Positions 18,545 to 26,735 of a stretch of DNA of 64,000 nucleotides are shown piece by piece (within the stretch, counting starts at the first letter, position 1; each line of letters starts with the position of its first letter). The DNA comes from Oceanobacillus polygoni (GTDB lineage Bacteria > Bacillota > Bacilli > Bacillales > Amphibacillaceae), in the NCBI RefSeq assembly GCF_008304605.1, contig NZ_PIJY01000026.1, forward strand, positions 62,001-126,000. Direction: 5' to 3'. The position numbers were made by a program, and so were the translations under genes. The notes under the pieces are model-generated. The model worked only from the letters and a program-made list of their open reading frames with translations, made no database searches and was not told where the DNA came from.

Positions 18545-19549
18545 CTAAGTCGTTAACTCGTTTGTAGTACCACGAATAATCAATTCTGTAGACATGACGA
18601 TTCTTTGCTTTACTTTCTTCGGTTTTTCTATCTCTTCCACTAACAATTCAACTATTTTCTTACCCATTTCATCAATAGGCTGGGATACAGTAGATAATTG
18701 TGGATAGCACATTTTAGAAAGAATAGAATTGTCAAAACCGATGACTGAAATATCGGTTGAAATATCAAATCCCGATTCACGCACTCCTTGCATCGCGCCA
18801 ATTGCTAGTGGCTCTGTTGATGCAAATATAGCAGTTGGCGGCTCTTTTAAATTTAACAAGTTAATAGCTGTTTCTCTTGCGTCCATATACGTTATATTAT
18901 GAACAGAAACATAATCTTCGTTAAATAATATGCCAGATTGCTCAAGCGCTTTCTTATATCCCTCAAGCCTCTCTCTCGTTACAGAAAAGTAAATATCCTC
19001 CGTAATCATAGCTATCTTTTTATGTCCTAATTTCACTAAATAACAAACCGCTTCGAACGCCCCCAAAAAGTCATTCACCATTACTGTATTCACAGTCAAG
19101 GCAGGGACTTCACGGGAAAGAATGACAAAGGGGATTTCACTCTCCCTCAATTCTTTTAATGCATCTTTATTTTTTAAACCCGTCGCTACGATGATACCGT
19201 CAATATATTTCTTTTTTAAAATAGAAACATATTCCATTTCCTTTTCTAAATTGTTGTCCGTACTACAAATCATCAAACTATAGCCAAATTTTCTACCATG
19301 ATCTTCTATCGTTCTTGCAATCTCCGCGATGAAAGGATCCGCTATATTCGGAATTAGAAGGCCGATTGTTTTAATACGCTTCTTAACCGATGCGACAACA
19401 CTAGGCTGATAATTTAATTTTCGCATCGTGTCTTCTACCTTTTTTTTCGTCTTTTCACCAATTTTACCCGTATTATTTAATACTTTAGAAACAGTAGAAA
19501 TTGCAACACCTGCTTCTTTAGCTACATCATATATAGTTGGTTGTTTCAT
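18545..19549 (-). CDS. LacI-family regulator of the epimerase/sugar porter operon
   Basis: This 334-aa regulator has its HTH at residues 1-25 (PTIYDVAKEAGVAISTVSKVLNN), the hinge near 45-60 (KLNYQPSVVASV), and a sugar-binding sensor domain (IGLLIPNIADPFIAEIARTIE, TAIFASTEPLAIGAMQGVRE). AAGGAG precedes the ATG. It follows the MFS-epimerase-dehydrogenase operon on the same strand, separated by a terminator. Paired GAAAG-NN-CTTTC sites upstream of that operon are its likely targets, by neighbourhood only. Confidence 0.86.
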   Translation of the reverse strand: MKQPTIYDVAKEAGVAISTVSKVLNNTGKIGEKTKKKVEDTMRKLNYQPSVVASVKKRIKTIGLLIPNIADPFIAEIARTIEDHGRKFGYSLMICSTDNNLEKEMEYVSILKKKYIDGIIVATGLKNKDALKELRESEIPFVILSREVPALTVNTVMVNDFLGAFEAVCYLVKLGHKKIAMITEDIYFSVTRERLEGYKKALEQSGILFNEDYVSVHNITYMDARETAINLLNLKEPPTAIFASTEPLAIGAMQGVRESGFDISTDISVIGFDNSILSKMCYPQLSTVSQPIDEMGKKIVELLVEEIEKPKKVKQRIVMSTELIIRGTTNELTT

Positions 19550-19654
19550 GTTTGTTTCTCCTTCTCAACCTTTTAACATATGTAATTCACATTACTGATA
19601 AAACCTATGACAACTTCTATAATATACCATCATTGTTCCTTTGTCATTCAACCC

Positions 19655-19682
19655 AAAAAAGCAAGCATTCGCTTGCTTTTTT
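19655..19682 (-). terminator. Terminator of the sugar porter operon
   Basis: GCAAGC arms extended by A and T runs (19655-19666 with 19671-19682, 4-base loop) lie immediately after the porter stop codon; the minus strand ends in six U residues. Confidence 0.9.
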
Positions 19683-21098
19683 CTACATAGCTTTCTTACT
19701 CAAGGGTTTTCTTTCGTTTTTTTCTACCCAATACCTTTCAATTTCTTCTAACGTTTTCCCGCTTGTTTCTGGAACCAATTTCCATACGAAAATGAATGCA
19801 AGGATACACATAACACCATATATCCCATACGTCATTCCAGCATTTATTGCTAGTAATGAAGGGAAAGTGGACGAAATTAATAAGTTAGATCCCCAGTTTG
19901 CTGCCGTTATGATTGCCATTGCTTGACCACGTATTTTATTTGGAAAAATTTCCGAAGCTACTACCCACATAAGAGGTCCCCATGAAAGGTTATATGTTGC
20001 AGCATAGAATAAAATAAGTACGAGGGCCATCATTCCCATTGAATCCATAAAAGCAAGAGTTGCAACTCCTAACATTCCAATTGCCATCCCAACAGAACCG
20101 ATAAGTAATAATTTTTTTCTACCTACCTTATCTACAAACATAATAGCTATGAAAACGAATACAAGATTAACAACACCTAATAATACGGTTTGCAACATGG
20201 AACTATCTGCACTAAAGCCTAAGTTTGCAAAAATACGTGGTGCATAATATAAGATTACATTAATCCCCACAAATTGTTGTCCAAACGCAAGTAAAATCCC
20301 AACGACAATGACAATTTTCCCATAAGAAAAAATTTGTCCAGTTGTTGTCTCCATCGACTTTTTGATTTCATAATATGTTTGCATGGCTTGTTCTTTTGTT
20401 TCATTCACTTTTGATAAAATTTTAATCGCTTCTTTATCTCTATTTTTAGAAATTAAATAACGCGGTGTTTCTGGAACCAAAAATAATAAACAAAAGAATA
20501 AGATAGCTGGAATTGCTTCTGAAGCAAACATATACCTCCAACCAAGATCATTAATCCACTCAACTGCTTGTCCGGAAGCTATTCTGTAGTTTACAAAATA
20601 TACGAGTAATGTACCAAAGATAATAGCCAAGTTATTTAGTGTTACTAATCGTCCACGTATATTTGCAGGAGCTGTTTCACTAATATATAATGGCCCCAGG
20701 CCAGAAGCAAAGCCAACACCTATACCACCTAGAATTCTATAGATGTTAAACATAATAAATAATCCTATCGTCGGCTCGTCTTTTGTGAAAAATAAAAATT
20801 CTGGATATGCTGATAATAAGGCAGAAATAAAGAATAAAACCGCAGCAATCATAAGCGTATTTCTGCGACCAATTCGATTGGAAACAAAACCACTAATAAT
20901 CCCACCAATAATACAACCAATCAGTGCACTAGATACGGTTAATCCATGGAAAAACGTATTCAAACCTAAACTATCAATAAAGTAAACTTGCAAAGACTGC
21001 TCCGCTCCAGATATGACCGCAGTGTCATAACCAAACAATAGACCACCTAAAGCTGCAATTATTGTTAAGTAAATAATATACTTCACGTGAGGTTTCAT
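19683..21098 (-). CDS. MFS sugar porter
   Basis: This 471-aa, 12-segment sugar porter has the family marks: GLLFGYDTAVISGA in segment 1, RIGRRN in loop 2-3, GIGVGFASGLGPLYISE, PETPRYLI after segment 6, QQFVGINVILYYAPRIF in segment 7, and PETSGKTLEEIE at the C-terminus. This group includes inositol (IolT), xylose and arabinose proton symporters. It lies downstream of a ketose 3-epimerase-like enzyme and a Gfo/Idh dehydrogenase, so it probably imports their substrate. An inositol specificity is possible but not implied by the operon. Confidence 0.88.
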   Translation of the reverse strand: MKPHVKYIIYLTIIAALGGLLFGYDTAVISGAEQSLQVYFIDSLGLNTFFHGLTVSSALIGCIIGGIISGFVSNRIGRRNTLMIAAVLFFISALLSAYPEFLFFTKDEPTIGLFIMFNIYRILGGIGVGFASGLGPLYISETAPANIRGRLVTLNNLAIIFGTLLVYFVNYRIASGQAVEWINDLGWRYMFASEAIPAILFFCLLFLVPETPRYLISKNRDKEAIKILSKVNETKEQAMQTYYEIKKSMETTTGQIFSYGKIVIVVGILLAFGQQFVGINVILYYAPRIFANLGFSADSSMLQTVLLGVVNLVFVFIAIMFVDKVGRKKLLLIGSVGMAIGMLGVATLAFMDSMGMMALVLILFYAATYNLSWGPLMWVVASEIFPNKIRGQAMAIITAANWGSNLLISSTFPSLLAINAGMTYGIYGVMCILAFIFVWKLVPETSGKTLEEIERYWVEKNERKPLSKKAM

Positions 21099-21149
21099 TC
21101 TTATTTAACTCTCCTTTATATTTGATCACATCGTATGTATCAGCTTTGT

Positions 21150-21190
21150 AAACAGTTTCAAAATATTATGGATTAATATTGAAACTGTTT
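21150..21190 (-). other. Long hairpin between epimerase-like gene and sugar porter
   Basis: AAACAGTTTC (21150-21159) pairs with 21181-21190, and after a 2-base bulge AATATTA (21162-21168) pairs with 21174-21180, giving about 17 bp. No U-tract follows on the minus strand, so it is more likely an RNA processing or stability element than a terminator. Confidence 0.6.
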
Positions 21191-21196
21191 AACGAT

Positions 21197-22027
21197 TTAA
21201 CTTAAACTTACTTTAGCTACATCATACGCTTTTAATTTTTCTAAAGAATCTTTGTAGTACATTGTTACTTCCTCTAAATAATTTCCATCTTTCATAGGTG
21301 TAAATGGATTTGGACCAGCAGCTACCATCTCCATGATAATTGGTCCCTTATAATCAATCTCATGCAACGCTTCCACTTGTGCCTTAATATCAATATGACC
21401 ATTACCAATTGCTTCCCTATTTGAATCAGCTACATGGTATACACCTAATTTTTTCCCTGCTTCTTTAATAGCTTCAACAGGATTTGCTTCTTCAATGTTC
21501 ATATGGTAAGAATCTAGTAAAGCATAGAATTTTTCAAATTTTACTTCATCTATTAATCGTAATGCTTCTTTAGCCGTAACAATTTGATGATTTTCATAAC
21601 GATTTAATACTTCATATACAACTTCCATATCCAATTCTTCTGCTTTTTTAAGTATCTCTGATACACTACTTATGAGCAATTTCCAATCTTTAGTAAAATC
21701 ACCACATCCTTGTGTTTTACCAACATCACCATGTACACAAATTCTTTCCGCACCAATCTTCTTAGACCAAGTAATTAAATCTAAGAAATAGTTTACAGCA
21801 TTCGTACGGATTTGTTCGTCAGTACTTGAAATGTCCACATTATCTGGTGTCACAGACAAAATTTTTAAATCATACTTCTTCAAAGTAGCTACTAGCTTCT
21901 CCGGATCTTGAGACAAATCGCCTTGAATTTCTACACCTTCTACACCAATCTCTTTGGAAATTCTACATTTCTTCTCGAAAGATATATCTCCAAAAGTCCA
22001 TACTGTAAGCCCATAATCTCTAGTCAT
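21197..22027 (-). CDS. Ketose 3-epimerase-like TIM-barrel protein
   Basis: This 276-aa xylose-isomerase-like barrel has metal ligands and surrounding residues close to D-tagatose/D-allulose 3-epimerases: Glu in VVYEVLNRYEN (near 150), Asp in LLDSYHMNIEE (near 183), His in GVYHVADSNRE (near 208) and Glu in IIMEMV (near 242). The EVLNRxEN and HMNIEE strings are hallmarks of that family. It would epimerise a free ketose or a keto-product of the neighbouring dehydrogenase. It sits between the Gfo/Idh gene and the sugar porter, with TGGAGGG as ribosome binding site. The family is fairly sure, the substrate open. Confidence 0.75.
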   Translation of the reverse strand: MTRDYGLTVWTFGDISFEKKCRISKEIGVEGVEIQGDLSQDPEKLVATLKKYDLKILSVTPDNVDISSTDEQIRTNAVNYFLDLITWSKKIGAERICVHGDVGKTQGCGDFTKDWKLLISSVSEILKKAEELDMEVVYEVLNRYENHQIVTAKEALRLIDEVKFEKFYALLDSYHMNIEEANPVEAIKEAGKKLGVYHVADSNREAIGNGHIDIKAQVEALHEIDYKGPIIMEMVAAGPNPFTPMKDGNYLEEVTMYYKDSLEKLKAYDVAKVSLS

Positions 22028-22065
22028 TATTTTCCCTCCATATCTAAATGCCTTATATGTTTCTA

Positions 22066-23085
22066 TTAAACGAAAGTCTTTTCTCCAACTTTAATCGGAC
22101 AATTCATTTTGACAGAATCGATACTAGCTAATGCGATTTTCAAAGCCCATACAGCATCTTCCGCATTGACTACTGTTGGTTCATTGCTGATAACAGAATT
22201 GGTAAAACTTCTTAACTCGCTTACATAAGCATCGAATAACAAATCTTGATCATATCGACAAGTATCGTAACTTGCACCATTTTTGTTATACCTAATCATG
22301 TTAGATTTTCGGATACCGCCTGTAGTAAGCATGCCCTCTGACCCAAATACTTCTGCTCTAACATCATAACCATATACAGCTTGGAAGTTAGCATCAGCAG
22401 TCGCTATCGCTCCATTATCAAATTTTATATTTACAACCGCGGTATCTAATAGTCCTTTTTCTTTTAAGTCTGGTCTGATTAAAGCATCTGCAATCGCATA
22501 CACTTCAACAGGTTTAGCTCCTGGATTTAAATACATTAATGTATCAAAATCATGAATTAACGTTTCTAAAAAGATTGTCCATTCTTGTATCGATTCCGCT
22601 CTATTTAACTTAGGATCTCTTGTATTTGATCTAAGTAGTTGTGGTGTTCCTATTTTACCTGCTACAATCTCTTCATGTGCAGATCGAAAACCATTTTCAA
22701 ATCTTCTATTGAAACCAACCTGCACTAGATTCTTATTTCCTTCTATTGCTTGTAGAATACGATTCGCTTCTTCCATATTAATTGCCATTGGTTTTTCACA
22801 AAACACTGCTTTCCCTTGATTTATAGCGGCAAGCACATTACAAGCATGCGTTCTTGCAGGAGAAGCGATTACAACAGCTTCAATATTTTCATCCTTAATT
22901 AATTCCGTTGGGTCTGCGAATGTTTTCGCAGCTACTTCTAGCTTGTCTAACAAATTCTCTGCAGCACCTGGAACCGGATCTGCAACCGCATACAAATTAG
23001 CATTCGGTATACGATTGGCTATCGTTTCTCCATGAAATGCCCCCATTCTCCCAGCGCCTATCAGTCCTATATTTAGTTTTCTCAT
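22066..23085 (-). CDS. Gfo/Idh/MocA oxidoreductase (inositol dehydrogenase-like)
   Basis: This 339-aa protein starts at MRKLNIGLIGAGRMG with GGAGGAA upstream; further in-frame upstream sequence lies in the promoter region and is not coding. The Rossmann GxGxxG is at residues 8-13, the catalytic lysine in FCEKPMAI near 95. The second motif reads FLETLIHDFD, where inositol dehydrogenases have DMxIHDFD, so the usual Asp is Glu while His is kept. It is the first gene of the dehydrogenase-epimerase-porter operon. Oxidation of a polyol or a sugar hydroxyl with NAD is expected. Confidence 0.83.
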   Translation of the reverse strand: MRKLNIGLIGAGRMGAFHGETIANRIPNANLYAVADPVPGAAENLLDKLEVAAKTFADPTELIKDENIEAVVIASPARTHACNVLAAINQGKAVFCEKPMAINMEEANRILQAIEGNKNLVQVGFNRRFENGFRSAHEEIVAGKIGTPQLLRSNTRDPKLNRAESIQEWTIFLETLIHDFDTLMYLNPGAKPVEVYAIADALIRPDLKEKGLLDTAVVNIKFDNGAIATADANFQAVYGYDVRAEVFGSEGMLTTGGIRKSNMIRYNKNGASYDTCRYDQDLLFDAYVSELRSFTNSVISNEPTVVNAEDAVWALKIALASIDSVKMNCPIKVGEKTFV

Positions 23086-23114
23086 CGTTATTCCTCCCAT
23101 TTCAACCGATTTAA

Positions 23115-23128
23115 AGAAAGAACTTTCT
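23115..23128 (-). promoter_or_regulatory. Downstream operator, GAAAG-NN-CTTTC type
   Basis: AGAAAG-AA-CTTTCT at 23115-23128 repeats the core of the larger palindrome at 23176-23199. Centres are 66 bases apart. It lies in the leader, 30 bases before the start codon. Confidence 0.5.
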
Positions 23129-23175
23129 CTAAAAATATTAAACAATAAAAGATAATACATTGTTGTACTTAAAAC

Positions 23176-23232
23176 AATAAGGAAAGCTCTTTCCTTATTT
23201 GATATTGTAAGCATTTTCATAAAGGAAGTCAA
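23176..23232 (-). promoter_or_regulatory. Promoter of the dehydrogenase-epimerase-porter operon with cre and operator
   Basis: The minus strand has TTGACT (23227-23232), a 17-base spacer and TACAAT (23204-23209). A cre box (23206-23219; plus strand TGTAAGCATTTTCA, one deviation) fills the spacer. Four bases below the -10 box lies a palindrome with 11-bp arms AATAAGGAAAG/CTTTCCTTATT (23176-23199). This is the expected design for CcpA plus a specific repressor. Confidence 0.7.
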
Positions 23233-23340
23233 CTTATTTTGTTCCAACCTTCACATAAAACAATAAACATAACCAAAATAATAATGTTTCAGTAACTAAA
23301 TTATCCATAGAGTATGAATTTTATAGGCTTCTAAACACCG

Positions 23341-23377
23341 AAAAAGCAGTTTTTGATAAACTCTTATCAAAAACTGC
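23341..23377 (-). terminator. Terminator of the DeoR/PFK-like/ABC operon
   Basis: A perfect 14-bp stem, GCAGTTTTTGATAA (23346-23359) with 23364-23377, is followed on the minus strand by five U residues. The 23378-23589 stretch between it and the last permease stop holds nothing I recognise. Confidence 0.85.
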
Positions 23378-23589
23378 CAAAAAAACTATTTTTTTGGGCA
23401 ACCACTCACATTAAGTGGAATAATAGATAATTAAAAAAAACAGACAATACTCGAGCCTTCTTCTCTCTCAGCTTCTACCTGCTTTTTGAACATAATTTTC
23501 CAAAACTCCAAAATAATTTTAAACGATTTTTCCCAATAATGAAATTACTATCTCTCTTTACATTCTCGTAAGGAATTCTAATTAACTTT

Positions 23590-24411
23590 CTATTTAACAC
23601 TTCCAGCAGTAAGTCCTTGTAAGAAGAATTTTTGAACAAACAAGAAAACAATGATAAGTGGTGCACTAGCCATGAAGGACAGAGCCATTAACGCGTTCCA
23701 CTCTGTTGTAAACTCTCCAATTAACATTCCAATCCCAATCGTTAACGGACGAGAAGCAATGGAGTTCGTTAACATTACAGCAAACAAGAATTCATTCCAA
23801 GCTAAAATAAACGTATAAACAGCCGTAGAAATTAATCCTGGTAAACTAGGAGGTAAAATAATAAAGAAAAATGTTCGAAACGGTCCGCACCCATCCATTT
23901 TCGCTGCTTCATCTAACTCCCTTGGAATCGTATTGATGAAATCACGTAACATCATAATAGAAAATGGTAAAGCGAATGAAGTATACGCTAAAATTAGCGC
24001 CCAATACGTATCATATAAACCAACTCTTGAAACGAATAAGAAGTAAGGAATGACTAATAGAACCATAGGAAACATTTGCGTTAGTAAAATATAAATTAAC
24101 GCTGTTCGTTTTCCTTTAAATTCAAAACGAGAAAATCCATACCCAGCAAGTGCAGCAAAAAGCACACAAATAAACGTAACAGCAATAGCTATGATGTAAC
24201 TGTTAAGAAATAGTCGCATCAAATCTTGATTACTAAAAACCTTTGCAAACGCCTCCCACGTAAACTCCGGTGGTAGCAAACTTAATGGTACAGCAAATAC
24301 GTCCGGGTTAGATCTGAACATGACACTGATCATCCACAGAATCGGTACTAGGGCGATACTACCTAATACGATAATAGATAAATAGGTTGCGACTCTTCCT
24401 CTTTTCGACAT
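23590..24411 (-). CDS. Carbohydrate ABC permease, MalG type (CUT1)
   Basis: This 273-aa permease has six membrane segments and a standard EAA loop, ELDEAAKMDGCGPFRTFFFIILP, near residue 165; it ends GLTAGSVK. The start ATG lies 3 bases after the preceding permease stop, with AAGGAGG inside that gene, so the two are translationally coupled. It partners with the MalF-like subunit for uptake of an unknown sugar. Confidence 0.9.
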   Translation of the reverse strand: MSKRGRVATYLSIIVLGSIALVPILWMISVMFRSNPDVFAVPLSLLPPEFTWEAFAKVFSNQDLMRLFLNSYIIAIAVTFICVLFAALAGYGFSRFEFKGKRTALIYILLTQMFPMVLLVIPYFLFVSRVGLYDTYWALILAYTSFALPFSIMMLRDFINTIPRELDEAAKMDGCGPFRTFFFIILPPSLPGLISTAVYTFILAWNEFLFAVMLTNSIASRPLTIGIGMLIGEFTTEWNALMALSFMASAPLIIVFLFVQKFFLQGLTAGSVK

Positions 24412-24414
24412 GAA

Positions 24415-25311
24415 CTAGTCCTCCTTACTAATCGATTTCCGAACATAAAATAATGATAACGCAACCATAACTAATAGCATAAATAACGCCGTTGCAGATG
24501 CATATCCAAAGTCTAGTTTTCTAAATGCAAATTGATAAATATAAGTAGATAAAATCTCTGTACTATTCATTGGACCTCCACCTGTCATAAGGAAAACAAG
24601 ATCAAACGCGCGGAAGTTCCAAATAAATTCTAATGTTGCTAGTGTTAAAATAATATTCTTCAATGATGGAATCGTAATATAAAGTAATCTCTGAAAGAAA
24701 CCAGCTCCATCCAATTCTGCCGCTTCGTATAAATCTTTTGGAATTGTTTGAAGACCCGCTAATAACATAAGCATCATGAATGGAAAGCTACGCCAAACGT
24801 TGGCTATGATAATCGATGCAAGAGCAGTGTTTTCATTTCCTAACCACGCTGTTTGTGCTAACGTATCCATCCCAAACATACTTAGAAAATGGTTAATAAG
24901 ACCAAATGGATTAAACATTAACATAAAAATTGCGGCAACCACAGTCGAAGAGGTTAACCATGGAAAAATTAACACTGAACGAAATACGGCACGAAACTTC
25001 GTATTAATCTGCTGGTTTAATAAAAGAGCAAACGTCATTCCGATAATAAAGCTAAAGGCAACACTGACAATGGTAAAAATAATCGTATTGATTAATGATT
25101 TCCAAAATAATGGATCTACAAAGAAACGTGTATAGTTTTCTATCCCTGCAAATATAGGATTATCTGTATTGGAGTAGTCATAGAAGCTCATAATGATCAC
25201 TTGATAGAGTGGATAAGCTGTTAATAGTAATAACAGTAAAAGTGCAGGTAGGATGAAGGATATTTTCTTAAAATAATCAAAATATTGATTTTGGTATCCA
25301 TTGTTTTTCAT
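24415..25311 (-). CDS. Carbohydrate ABC permease, MalF type (CUT1)
   Basis: This 298-aa permease has six membrane segments and the EAA loop DLYEAAELDGAGFFQRLLYITIPSLK near residue 195. The segment NFRAFDLVFLMTGGGP is characteristic of UgpA/MalF-type subunits. TGGAGG precedes the ATG. It is encoded between the binding protein and the MalG-like gene. Confidence 0.9.
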   Translation of the reverse strand: MKNNGYQNQYFDYFKKISFILPALLLLLLLTAYPLYQVIIMSFYDYSNTDNPIFAGIENYTRFFVDPLFWKSLINTIIFTIVSVAFSFIIGMTFALLLNQQINTKFRAVFRSVLIFPWLTSSTVVAAIFMLMFNPFGLINHFLSMFGMDTLAQTAWLGNENTALASIIIANVWRSFPFMMLMLLAGLQTIPKDLYEAAELDGAGFFQRLLYITIPSLKNIILTLATLEFIWNFRAFDLVFLMTGGGPMNSTEILSTYIYQFAFRKLDFGYASATALFMLLVMVALSLFYVRKSISKED

Positions 25312-25362
25312 AATGTACCTCCATTTTAGGAAGGGCTCGCTTTAGAACCCCTCCACCATTTC

Positions 25363-26675
25363 TTATTTTCCTAGTGCTTCATTCCAATATGAAGCTGCAT
25401 CATCAAGTGCTTCCTGTGCAGATTTCCTACCAGATAGATAGTTTTGAACTTCATTTGTGAACTCTTTCTTCAGATCATTTGCATCTGGAAGATAATGATC
25501 AATTACTTCCACGCGATCCGAGTTCTTAAATGTATCCACAAATACACTTAAGTAAGGATCTTCTTTGAATAATGGGTCTTCCATTGTTTTCGTGTTATAG
25601 GGGAAGAATCCAGTTGCCTTATCCCATATCAACTGTCCCTCTGCACTACCCATGAATTCTAGGAATTTCCATGCAGCTTCCTTATTTTTACCTTTCGATG
25701 TAAGAGCCAAGACGGACCCTTGTACAGTTGTCCCTGACTGTTCTCCTTTTGGTAATGGAGCTATGCCAAAGTCTAAATCAGGATTTAAATTTTTCTGGAT
25801 CGTTACTCCCCATGGACCTTCAAACATAAATGCAACGTTTCCTGCTGAGAAATTTGCTCTCTTTTCTTTTTCCCCTGCATTAAATTCACCTGGGGTTGTT
25901 ATTTTATGTGTATTAATCAGATCATTTAAAAACTCTAGGCCTTTAACTCCTTCAGGTGAGTTAAATACAGCTTTACCGTCTTCCAGAATCTTGCCGCCAG
26001 CCTGAACAATAAATGGCATTACCTCATAAATGACGGCAGTTGGAGGCTCTACAGCTAAGTTTCCTGTTAATGCATAGCGGTTGTTTTCAGGATCTGTTAG
26101 TTTAATAGAAGCATCCACAAATTCTTCCCATGTAGTTGGCACTTCTACATCAGCTTCTTCTAGTAATGCTTTATTATAGAACATCGCAATATTTCCATTT
26201 GTAATTGGCATACCATAAATATGTCCTTTGTATTCCTGTAACATTGGACCTTCTAACTGTTTTAGCTGTTCTTCTGGTAATTTTGCAAGATAGTCATCAA
26301 TTGGATCAATAATTCCTGCTTCTGCAAACTCAATTATCCACGAACCGGCTGGGGTAACGATATCTGGGGGATTTCCAGATAAATCTAAAGTTAGAATTTT
26401 ATCATGTTCTTGCGCAAATGGAATATCTTCAATAATTAATTCAATATCTGGATGTTTTTCTCAAATGCTTCTTTTACTTGATTGATTCTTTCAGCACCTT
26501 GCTCATTCACCCAGTGCTGTAACCAAGTAATTTGTGTTTTTCCATCTTCTGTTTTTTCTTCAGCTGCTTTTGTGGATCCTTCATCTTCTGACTTATTTGC
26601 TGTTGATGGCGGACTACATGCTGCTAGAATAAAAATAGCTATAATGAATAAGAAAAATAACTTTTTTATTTTCAT
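25363..26675 (-). pseudogene. CUT1 sugar-binding lipoprotein with a single-base frameshift
   Basis: The first frame (26675 down to 26436) gives a lipoprotein signal with lipobox ILAAC and a normal mature start (TQITWLQHWVNEQGAERINQVKEAFEK), then runs out of frame at an A tract (plus-strand T5 at 26455-26459). Restoring one A gives EKKHPDIELII and joins the second frame (DIPFAQEHDKILTL, then GHIYGMPITNGNIAMFYNKALL) through to the stop at 25363, a normal 437-aa binding protein. All domain features are otherwise intact. It is either a recent inactivation, a slippage-type switch, or a sequencing error in a homopolymer. Confidence 0.85.
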
Positions 26676-26735
26676 CCTAAATTCCCCTTCGCATTTATAT
26701 TTTTACTATTAGAAATCGCCAACAAAACTTTGATT

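Noticed and set aside
23086-23247. N-terminal extension of the Gfo/Idh protein
   Set aside because: The extra codons lie over the cre, operator and ribosome binding site; the family N-terminus starts at 23085.
23475-23666. Minus-strand frame overlapping the MalG-like permease end
   Set aside because: It overlaps the real permease in another frame and lacks start signals.
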